Shown: positions 58,047 to 64,000 of the stretch, one piece after another
Layout: each line of letters starts with the position of its first letter
Numbering within the stretch: position 1 is the stretch's first letter
NCBI GenBank assembly: GCA_016744335.1
Contig: JADGEO010000001.1
Coordinates: forward strand, 1 to 64,000
Length of the DNA stretch: 64,000 nucleotides
Direction of reading: 5' to 3'
Source of the DNA: Anaerolineales bacterium
Lineage (GTDB): Bacteria; Chloroflexota; Anaerolineae; Anaerolineales; Villigracilaceae
Notes under the pieces: model-generated
Told to the model about the DNA's origin: nothing
Databases searched by the model: none
Seen by the model: the letters and a program-made list of their open reading frames with translations, nothing else
Position numbers and translations under genes: made by a program

Positions 58047-60539
58047 CTACAACAAACTAACCGGCTCAACCTCCACCCGCCACCCCTTTGACAAGCTCAG
58101 GGCAAGACGCTTCAACACAAGATCAGGCTCTGGACCCCGCAAAACAATTTGCCAACGATAAATGCCATCTACTTTTGCAAAAAAACTGGGCACAGGACCA
58201 ATCACTGTCGTCTGTTTTCGGTTTTCAGTAATCAGTAGTTTTTTGATTTCCTCAGCAAGTTTCTGCGCTTCTTCTTCGGCTTTGATGGCATCTCTATTTC
58301 GATATTCCAATTTCACCAATTTCGCAAAGGGCGGATATCCCAGTTTGCGCCGATGTTCGAGTTCCTGCAAGTAGAAATTGCTGTAATCATGCCCCGAAGC
58401 GTGCTGAATGACGTAATTTTCTGGGTCAAAACTTTGCAAGACCACGCGTCCCCCACGCGCGGAGCGTCCCGCTCGTCCCGCTACTTGTGTCAGCGTCTGA
58501 AAAACTCCTTCGGCGGCAAAAGGGTCAGGGAGATTTAATCCCACATCTGCCAAAATCACACCAACAAGGGTGACGAGGGGCAAATCTAAGCCTTTAGCGA
58601 GCATTTGTGTACCAATCAAAATATCGGCACGATGAGCGGTGAAGTGGCTCAAAATGAGATCGTGCGCACCTTTTTTGCGGGTGGTATCCCAATCCCAGCG
58701 CAAAGTGCGGGCATCGGGGAAAAGAGCATTGACTTCCGCTTCTACTTTTTGACTACCCAGCCCATAGCCGCGAATTTTAGTGCTTTGGCAGGTGGGGCAT
58801 TTCTTGGGCATTTGACGTTTATATCCGCAACGATGGCATTGCAATTCCCCCCCTCTAGCTCCCCCCCTGAGGGGAGGAATACTGTGTAAGGTGAGCGGCG
58901 TATCACAGCGAGGGCAATCGAGGCTTTCGCCACACTCTCTGCAGAAAACATAAGTTGCTGAACCACGCCGATTAAGGAAGAGAATCGCCTGCTCGCCGCG
59001 CTCTAGCGTTTGGGCAAGGGCTTCTTCTAAGGCTCTGCTAAAAATGCCGATATTGCCCAATTTTAACTCGGTGCGCATATCTACAACCTGCACAGGAGGA
59101 AGCTCGCGTTGAGCAATGCGGTGAGGTAATTCTACAAGCTCTACCCCCTTCCCAACCCTTCCCCCGAGGGGGGAAGGGCTTTTTTCTGCATGATATATAT
59201 ACTCAACAGGCGGCGTAGCCGAGCCTAAAATGCAAACCGCTCCACAAATCTCTGCATAATTTTGCGCCGCACGCACTGCATTATAAAAAGGGGGCTGATT
59301 TTGATGATAAGAATTATCGTGAAACTCATCCAAAACAATCAACCTGATATTTGGCAAAGGTGCAAAAAGAGCCGAGCGTGCACCGATAATAACCTTCAGT
59401 TTTCCTGCCCGCGCCCGTCTCCACGTATCATAATTTTCACCTGGCGAGAGTTTCGAGTGCACCAACCCTACTTCTCCAGCAAAACGCGCCAAAAATCGCC
59501 GCACCGTTTGCGCCGTAAGCGCAATTTCTGGCACTAAGATCAACGCCTGCCCGCCCTGCTTCACCGCCTCTTGCGCGGCACGGATGTAAATCTCGGTTTT
59601 TCCAGAGCCAGTGATTCCATGTAATAAAATTGGCCACTTTTGCAAATCAGCGAAAGAAGCGTTTACGACCTTCATTGCCTTTTCTTGCGCATCATTCAGC
59701 ACATGCTCAAAACTCTCCTCTTCTCTAATTTCGACTTTCTGCACAGGATCACGCCAAATCTCTGTTTCTCGCAAGACAATTAAATCTCGCTCTGCCAAAA
59801 TTTTCAAATCAGACAGATTGCATCCGCTCTCGGCGTAGACCCAAGTTACAGCGACAGCTTCCTTTTCTCTGATTAGGAATTGAAGTGCCGCGGCGCGCCT
59901 GTTTTGAGTTTGTTCGGTACTCCCCAACTTGGTCATCTGCTCCAACGCGACGCGCGGCGAAACTGCCAACTGCGCCATCCGAATCATCTTCGGGCGGACG
60001 CGAGGTGCCGGCAAAACAGACTTGCTCTCTAAGATGCCACGCTTCACCAAATTTCCTGCTGATTTTCGCCAATCAACGTGTTTGAAGTGCGTATCTATTT
60101 GCCGTCCGCGTAGAGAGCCGCGTTTTTGAAAAAGGGCAAGGAGACGTTTCTGAGTTTGGGAGAGTTCGGTATTCGGGATTTGGGGTTCGGCATTCAGTAT
60201 TCGGTATTCGGTATCCGCCCTTTGACTTAATCCAGTCGGCAATATCATCCCCACCATTGCAGATACAGAATTCAAAGTCTCCTCCGCCATCTTTTCAGCC
60301 AATGTAATTTGTACGGGAGTAAGAACGGGAAGAGAATCGAGTATATCGATCACTTCTTTTGTATCTTTTACTGCGGGCGTATCCACAAAGCGTAAAATCA
60401 CCCCCTGTACAACTTGATTATTAAATGGCACAGTTACCAAATGCCCTATACTTACTTTTCCTTCTAACTTAGGGGACAAGTGGTAGTCAAATACACCACT
60501 AATAGCAGGGATATTGACAGAGATTTGAACAAAGGTCAT
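58047..60539 (-). CDS. priA: Primosomal protein N' (replication restart helicase PriA)
   Basis: 830-residue superfamily 2 helicase restarting collapsed forks. N-terminal DNA-binding domain (VSIGHLVTVPFNNQVVQGVI), Walker A ITGSGKTEIYI, and Walker B LIVLDEFHDNSYHQ (DEFH rather than the usual DEEH). The zinc-binding set is CRECGESLDCPRCDTPLTLH and CHRCGYKRQMPKKCPTCQS, and LIGTQMLAKGLDLPLVT is motif V-like. Three in-frame repeat insertions and one microsatellite-like stretch interrupt it, see separate entries, and account for part of its length above the 730-residue norm. No Shine-Dalgarno was seen. Confidence 0.92.
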   Translation of the reverse strand: MTFVQISVNIPAISGVFDYHLSPKLEGKVSIGHLVTVPFNNQVVQGVILRFVDTPAVKDTKEVIDILDSLPVLTPVQITLAEKMAEETLNSVSAMVGMILPTGLSQRADTEYRILNAEPQIPNTELSQTQKRLLALFQKRGSLRGRQIDTHFKHVDWRKSAGNLVKRGILESKSVLPAPRVRPKMIRMAQLAVSPRVALEQMTKLGSTEQTQNRRAAALQFLIREKEAVAVTWVYAESGCNLSDLKILAERDLIVLRETEIWRDPVQKVEIREEESFEHVLNDAQEKAMKVVNASFADLQKWPILLHGITGSGKTEIYIRAAQEAVKQGGQALILVPEIALTAQTVRRFLARFAGEVGLVHSKLSPGENYDTWRRARAGKLKVIIGARSALFAPLPNIRLIVLDEFHDNSYHQNQPPFYNAVRAAQNYAEICGAVCILGSATPPVEYIYHAEKSPSPLGGRVGKGVELVELPHRIAQRELPPVQVVDMRTELKLGNIGIFSRALEEALAQTLERGEQAILFLNRRGSATYVFCRECGESLDCPRCDTPLTLHSIPPLRGGARGGELQCHRCGYKRQMPKKCPTCQSTKIRGYGLGSQKVEAEVNALFPDARTLRWDWDTTRKKGAHDLILSHFTAHRADILIGTQMLAKGLDLPLVTLVGVILADVGLNLPDPFAAEGVFQTLTQVAGRAGRSARGGRVVLQSFDPENYVIQHASGHDYSNFYLQELEHRRKLGYPPFAKLVKLEYRNRDAIKAEEEAQKLAEEIKKLLITENRKQTTVIGPVPSFFAKVDGIYRWQIVLRGPEPDLVLKRLALSLSKGWRVEVEPVSLL
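58087..58107 (-). repeat. In-frame repeat at the priA C-terminus (TTTGACAAGCTCAGGGC type)
   Basis: On the plus strand TTTGACAAGCTCAGGGCAAG. It encodes LALSLSKG near the C-terminus of PriA. This element is the same class of short dispersed repeat as the segment at 18153-18177. Confidence 0.55.
58844..58880 (-). repeat. In-frame G/C-rich palindrome in the priA zinc domain
   Basis: TTCCCCCCCTCTAGCTCCCC and CCTGAGGGGAGG. Encodes SIPPLRGGARGGE between the two cysteine groups of the zinc-binding domain. Same element type as at 46960-47042. Confidence 0.7.
59143..59184 (-). repeat. In-frame G/C-rich palindrome in priA helicase region
   Basis: CCCCCTTCCCAACCCTTCCC with a GGGGGGAAGGG arm. Encodes SPSPLGGRVGKG after EYIYHAEK, between the helicase lobes. 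Confidence 0.7.
60165..60215 (-). repeat. TATTCGG short tandem stretch inside priA
   Basis: TTCGGTATTCGGG...TTCGGCATTCAGTATTCGGTA plus similar intergenic sequence at 60540-60604 (GTATTTCGTATCAGGTATTG). On the coding strand it reads RADTEYRILNAEPQIPNTEL, a low-complexity insertion in the linker after the N-terminal domain. Confidence 0.6.
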
Positions 60540-60605
60540 CGTGTATTTCGTATCAGGTATTGCGTATTATCACGTCAAAAATCATTACGCAATACCTTTT
60601 ACATT

Positions 60606-61937
60606 TCACTCCTCCGCCAATTGCCTCAACTCAAGCCGGGCCACGCGCATCCCGTCCATTTCGACCACTTTTAGGGAAATTCTTTCTTCAGGGATATTGA
60701 TTTCGTCACCCAGATTGGGAATGCGCCCCAAGCGTCCCATCACGTAGCCAGCAATTGTGTCGTGGTTTTTATCGGCAAGTGTCAAGCCCATTTGCTGGTT
60801 AACGTATTCGAGCAGTGCCAAGCCATCGAGCAAGAAAGATCCGTCTTCTTGATGTTGAATTTCGTCCAAGTTATCGTCAAAGGGATCGCGGATATCGCCG
60901 ATAATCTCCTCCAATAAATCTTCTAAAGTAACCAAGCCTGCTGTGCCGCTATATTCATCGAGAGCAATGGCGATATGCTGTTTCTCATCCCGAAACTCGT
61001 GCAAAAGTTTGGTAACAGAAATAGTCTCTGGCACAAAAATAGCTTCCCGCATGAGGTCTTTGGCTGGAATATCGCGGTTATCAAGTTGCTCGAGACGATT
61101 GAGCAAATCTTTGACATGGAGAATGCCCTTGATATCGTCTAGGTCTTCGCCATAAACAGGGAATTTGGTGTAGAGATTTTCCTGAATAAGGATAGCAATT
61201 TCTCGGAGAAGCATATCTTCTTGGATGGCGGTAATTTCTGTGCGCGGAATCATCACCTGACGCACGACCAATTTGCCAAAATCAAAAATTGCCGAGAGCA
61301 TTTCTCGTTGAGGTTGCTGAATAATGCCCTCCGCTTCAGGACCAGAAACAAGATTTTTGAGTTCTTCTACGGTATAAACATTATTGTGGCCGGCGTCACC
61401 CTCTAAACCAAAAGTACGCAGGGTAACGCGAGTAAGCCAATCGAGGAGGGAGACAAACCCGCTAAATATCTTCATGAAGATACTCATAGAGGATGCTGTT
61501 GCTATTGAAAATTTTTCAGGCGCGTTGAGCGCGGTAATTTTAGGCACTTGCTCACCAAGTACAACGTGTAAGGTGGTCACAACTGTTAGAGAGATAATAA
61601 GCGGAAGTGCGGCAATTACTTTGCCAAGAAAGGCAAGATTCTCAGGCAAAATCAAATCGTGAAAGTAAGGAGCGAGGAGTTCTTCAAAAGTATTTTCGCC
61701 CACTGCGCCTAAAGCTAGGCTAACGATGGTGATGCCAAGCTGTGAGGCGGCAATAACGCGATCTCGCGCGGAGGGGTTTTCAAGCCAACGCTTAACAATT
61801 TTTGCGCCTTTATTGCCTTCTTCGGCAAGGCTTTCTATGCGAGTTTTACGAGCTGTAACTGCGGCAAATTCTACGCCAACAAAATAACCGTTTAGCGCGA
61901 TAAGAAAAAAGATGAGGAGAATGTCCCAGAGTATCAT
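60606..61937 (-). CDS. CNNM/HlyC-CorC family transporter-like protein
   Basis: 443 residues. Four N-terminal TM segments of a DUF21 (CNNM) domain (about 1-200; FFLIALNGYFVGVEFAAVTARKTRIESL at the start), two CBS domains (VMIPRTEITAIQEDM; LMREAIFVPETISV) at about 220-340, and a C-terminal CorC/HlyC domain (DIRDPFDDNLDEIQ ... DGMRVARLEL). Relatives are implicated in Mg2+/Co2+ efflux. 110 bp downstream of the MEMO gene in the same direction. Confidence 0.88.
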   Translation of the reverse strand: MILWDILLIFFLIALNGYFVGVEFAAVTARKTRIESLAEEGNKGAKIVKRWLENPSARDRVIAASQLGITIVSLALGAVGENTFEELLAPYFHDLILPENLAFLGKVIAALPLIISLTVVTTLHVVLGEQVPKITALNAPEKFSIATASSMSIFMKIFSGFVSLLDWLTRVTLRTFGLEGDAGHNNVYTVEELKNLVSGPEAEGIIQQPQREMLSAIFDFGKLVVRQVMIPRTEITAIQEDMLLREIAILIQENLYTKFPVYGEDLDDIKGILHVKDLLNRLEQLDNRDIPAKDLMREAIFVPETISVTKLLHEFRDEKQHIAIALDEYSGTAGLVTLEDLLEEIIGDIRDPFDDNLDEIQHQEDGSFLLDGLALLEYVNQQMGLTLADKNHDTIAGYVMGRLGRIPNLGDEINIPEERISLKVVEMDGMRVARLELRQLAEE

Positions 61938-62030
61938 AAGTTTATGGTTTCAAGTTTAAGGTTGAATGTTGCAAGTTTAAGATTACAGGTTTACAGGTAA
62001 GTGCGTTTAGAAGCGACAAGGCGTAAATTT
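61938..62030. repeat. Low-complexity AAGTTTAAGG-type repeat between genes
   Basis: AAGTTTATGGTTTCAAGTTT and AAGGTTGAATGTTGCAAGTT then TAAGATTACAGGTTTACAGG. Repetitive A/T-G segment. A similar but shorter segment occurs at 63410-63435. No promoter assigned. Confidence 0.4.
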
Positions 62031-62049
62031 GTCACTCTCGTTACTCTTG

Positions 62050-62892
62050 CTATCTAAGCACCACCGCCGCTCCATAGCCAACGACCGAAGAGTGATCGCC
62101 CGACACATCTCCAGAGGTAGCGTAATTTAAAGTTTTCACAGTTTTTGCGCCAAACTCTTTTGCGGTGTAAAGAGTTGCGGCAACTGCACCACGCCCACAG
62201 GCAAAACCTTTGCCCATTTCTTCGGCTTCTAAAACACCTTCGGGAGAAAAGTTTTCCATTTGACGCAACATTTCGCTATCGAGGAATTTGGCATCTTCTT
62301 GTGAATAAAAATGCGATAAATCTGTACTAGCAACAAGAAGAGCGTTTTTGCCCCGCAAAACTTTAGCAAGGGCTTTGCCCAAAGTCTCTAGCTCTCTTGC
62401 ATTTGTGGAACGGATCATGATAGGGAGAAGTTCAAAGTCACTTTTTAACGCACGTTGCAAAAAAGGAAGTTCAATTTCTAGCGAGTGTTCACGGTCATTG
62501 GCGATGGGGGTAATGCCAAATCCAAGTTTTTTTTCTAAATCTGCGCTCACTGCATTCACCACGTCACGAGCAACGGGGATTTTGCCAAGTGGGGTGGCGT
62601 AAAAAGCATGGGCTGAGCTTAGAAAAACACCCCGGTGGGGGGCGTGCATCGGGGAAAGAATGGCAACCAAGTCAAATTCACGTTCGCACACTGACGCAAA
62701 AGCGTATCCTGCCACTGCCCCGGAATAGATATATCCTGCATGAGGCGCAATGACAGCGACCACCTCTCCATCCAAGTCGGGGAGGGCGGCACTGCTGAGA
62801 TAATTATCAACTTCAGCAGCAAGTTTTTTAGGGTCGCTCGGATACCAGCTCCCTGCTATAGGAGATGGGCGGATTGGGGCGATAGGTTTCAT
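62050..62892 (-). CDS. AmmeMemoRadiSam system protein B (MEMO1 family)
   Basis: 280 residues. VVAVIAPHAGYIYSGAVAGYAF (about 46-66), ILSPMHAPHRGVFLS, NDREHSLEIELPFLQ, and ATSGDVSGDHSSVVGYGAAVVL at the end are MEMO family signatures. In bacteria members act with AMMECR1 and radical SAM proteins in a poorly understood system; neither partner is adjacent here, although a YgiQ-type radical SAM gene lies elsewhere in the window. -10 box TACAAT 6 nt before ATG, no RBS. Confidence 0.85.
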   Translation of the reverse strand: MKPIAPIRPSPIAGSWYPSDPKKLAAEVDNYLSSAALPDLDGEVVAVIAPHAGYIYSGAVAGYAFASVCEREFDLVAILSPMHAPHRGVFLSSAHAFYATPLGKIPVARDVVNAVSADLEKKLGFGITPIANDREHSLEIELPFLQRALKSDFELLPIMIRSTNARELETLGKALAKVLRGKNALLVASTDLSHFYSQEDAKFLDSEMLRQMENFSPEGVLEAEEMGKGFACGRGAVAATLYTAKEFGAKTVKTLNYATSGDVSGDHSSVVGYGAAVVLR

Positions 62893-62898
62893 GCCTAG

Positions 62899-62904
62899 AT
62901 TGTA
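62899..62904 (-). promoter_or_regulatory. -10 box of the MEMO gene, leaderless
   Basis: Minus-strand TACAAT ending 6 nt before the start codon at 62892; no Shine-Dalgarno between. Confidence 0.45.
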
Positions 62905-63396
62905 CTAGAAGTTTTCCAAAAAGTGGTGCGTCGCTTTAAAAGCCAACTCAGGGAGATTGTTGCGCACAAAAAAATTGGCATCTGCCGCATCATCACCCGC
63001 GAGCAACTCTCCACTGATGACTTCTGCTTGATAAAGAATAATAAAATCTGCGCCGCCTGCATGTTCTTTTTCGGCATAAATATCAAGCAAACGAAGGATG
63101 CGCGTATTTAGGCTGGTTTCTTCCAAACATTCTCGGCGTGCGGCTTCGGCGGGATCTTCACCTGCATTAACAAACCCCGCGGGGAGCGACCATTTGCCTC
63201 GATACGGATTAAATGAACGTTGCACAAGTAGGATTTTGCCATCTGTTTCAACTAATACACCAACAGCAACTTTAGGATCGGCAAAATGAATCCATCCGCA
63301 AGATGGGCAAACGGGGCGAACTTGACCGTAACGTGAGTGCCGTTCTACGGCATCGCCACAACGGATACAGTGTTTTACATCAATGCGTTTAGACAT
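62905..63396 (-). CDS. NUDIX hydrolase with N-terminal zinc ribbon
   Basis: 163 residues. Four cysteines (C10, C13, C30, C33) form a zinc ribbon, followed by VAVGVLVETDGKILLVQRSF and the Nudix box GFVNAGEDPAEAARRECLEE (TSL follows). Nucleoside diphosphate-X hydrolase; the ribbon-Nudix layout resembles NudC-like NADH pyrophosphatases and ADP-ribose hydrolases. A TATAAC box lies 8 nt before ATG. Separated from the MEMO gene by 12 bp. Confidence 0.88.
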   Translation of the reverse strand: MSKRIDVKHCIRCGDAVERHSRYGQVRPVCPSCGWIHFADPKVAVGVLVETDGKILLVQRSFNPYRGKWSLPAGFVNAGEDPAEAARRECLEETSLNTRILRLLDIYAEKEHAGGADFIILYQAEVISGELLAGDDAADANFFVRNNLPELAFKATHHFLENF

Positions 63397-63453
63397 TTTT
63401 TGGGGTTATAAAATTTGAGGGCTTAAAGGTTAGAAGGCGAGGTAAACCTAGCA

Positions 63454-64000
63454 TTATGAGAGTTTTTCCCACTTAGTTGTAGCTCTGCGACGTAGAAGAA
63501 AACCAGTTATCGCAAAGAAAATTGTGACAACCAATAGAATTTCTTGCCATACTGTAAGCGAAGGTGCAGGGGTAGCTTCTGCGCTTCCTTCTATATTAGG
63601 CGTGAGAGTCATTGCGGGCAGTTTCTCCACAGTTTGATTATCTGTGGAAGACCTCTCCATTTCTGTCTCGTTGCTTGAGGGAGCTTCTTCTACTGCCGCG
63701 TCTTCTACATTTTCTACTGGCTCTGCCATAGGTGTAGTTTCTGCACTTCTCGCACCTTCGGCTTCTTCTTCGAGAGCTTCAGTTACTGGAATAGCTTCTT
63801 CTTCGACAACTTCTTCTTCGGCAGGCACACCTGCCGCGCTTTTGGCAGGTTCTTCTGCTGATGAGGGTTCTTCTTCCATCTCTGCTTCAGATTCCATAAT
63901 TTCGGAGTCATCTGCCATTGGCACAGCTTCTTCTTCAGCCGCGTATTCTCCTGCCGCGGCAGGAGCTTCTGCCACGGCGGGGTCTTCTGCCACGGCGGGG
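63454..64000 (-). CDS. Acidic, membrane-anchored protein, C-terminal part (5' end outside window)
   Basis: The frame is open to the right edge, so only about 180 C-terminal residues are seen. It is low-complexity and rich in Glu, Ala, Pro and Val (AEEPAKSAAGVPAEEEVVEE). A single TM segment, ILLVVTIFFAITGFLL, precedes a basic tail RRRATTKWEKLS, so the acidic part should be outside the membrane. At the right edge GCCACGGCGGGGTCTTCT repeats, encoding a repeated AEDPAV unit. Resembles C-terminal linkers plus anchors of cell-surface proteins; the main domain is not in view. Confidence 0.55.
   Translation of the reverse strand, partial: PAVAEDPAVAEAPAAAGEYAAEEEAVPMADDSEIMESEAEMEEEPSSAEEPAKSAAGVPAEEEVVEEEAIPVTEALEEEAEGARSAETTPMAEPVENVEDAAVEEAPSSNETEMERSSTDNQTVEKLPAMTLTPNIEGSAEATPAPSLTVWQEILLVVTIFFAITGFLLRRRATTKWEKLS

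Noticed and set aside
58500-59700. priA as a frameshifted pseudogene because of odd repetitive segments
   Set aside because: The frame is continuous through all insertions and all helicase and zinc motifs are present.
1-64000. CRISPR arrays
   Set aside because: No evenly spaced direct repeats with unique spacers were seen; the repeats found are palindromic, scattered and of several types.
1-64000. tRNA and rRNA genes
   Set aside because: No cloverleaf with a TTCGA-type arm in an intergenic region and no rRNA-like sequence were found by eye; a covariance search was not possible.

Overview
This 64 kb window looks like a chromosomal segment of a free-living bacterium, most likely a Chloroflexota (Anaerolineae-like) genome. 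This assignment is an inference from gene content: a split complex I cluster with two NuoM proteins, a b-delta type ATP synthase fusion, an archaeal-type ProRS, a DHH/CBS/CCA fusion and indolepyruvate ferredoxin oxidoreductase. No rRNA or tRNA gene was found to confirm it. Most genes are housekeeping. The accessory signal lies in intergenic DNA, which is full of short dispersed repeats, and in repeats that have entered reading frames.

Layout. 1-5450: 5' part of an ISL3-type transposase running off the left edge, a CHAD gene that has lost its N-terminal half next to the IS end, two PPK2 kinases and PPK1 (a polyphosphate locus). 5495-7654 (+): rplS with promoter and terminator, a class I glutamine amidotransferase, murI. 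19105-7708 (-): one long co-directional run holding a DHH-CBS-CCA tRNA nucleotidyltransferase, a GT-C type membrane protein, a lipoprotein metallopeptidase, two small membrane proteins and an acyl-CoA carboxylase set (carboxyltransferase, HD protein, biotin carboxylase, biotin carrier). 19189-28432 (+): small membrane proteins, SDR, MazG, LOG, proS, a HEAT-repeat protein, a decayed glycosidase-like pseudogene, rpsO-pnp.

28429-46492 (-): murE, an F0-only ATP synthase operon (atpI/Z-a-c-b/delta) and, upstream of it, a complex I cluster holding only membrane-arm genes (nuoA-H-J-K-L-M-M-N), then iorBA and recJ. 46581-48362 (+): a YgiQ radical SAM protein. 64000-48568 (-): an acidic membrane-anchored protein (partial), NUDIX, MEMO/AmmeMemo B, a CNNM/HlyC transporter-like protein, priA, a creatininase-family amidohydrolase, rpoC (without rpoB), gyrA, a pseudogene fragment and an epoxide-hydrolase-like alpha/beta hydrolase.

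How it fits together. The energy genes (complex I membrane arm plus F0) form a membrane-bioenergetics block whose soluble partners (NuoBCDEFGI, F1 alpha/beta/gamma/epsilon) must be encoded elsewhere. The polyphosphate locus has kinases for ATP-dependent polymer synthesis and nucleotide regeneration, but the second PPK2 has lost the Walker B aspartate. At least four repeat families (a GGGCTAAAGCCC palindrome, a G/C-rich CCCTCTCCC palindrome, an ACGCGAATTTAGGCTTG element and an AATCTGCGGA/ATCCGTG element) are scattered between genes. Three of the genes (priA, ygiQ, DHH-CBS-CCA) carry G/C-rich repeat units read in frame, and murE carries a GGGCTAAAGCCC-type unit in frame. Several genes have a -10 box only 6-8 nt before the start codon and no Shine-Dalgarno, which points to leaderless mRNAs.
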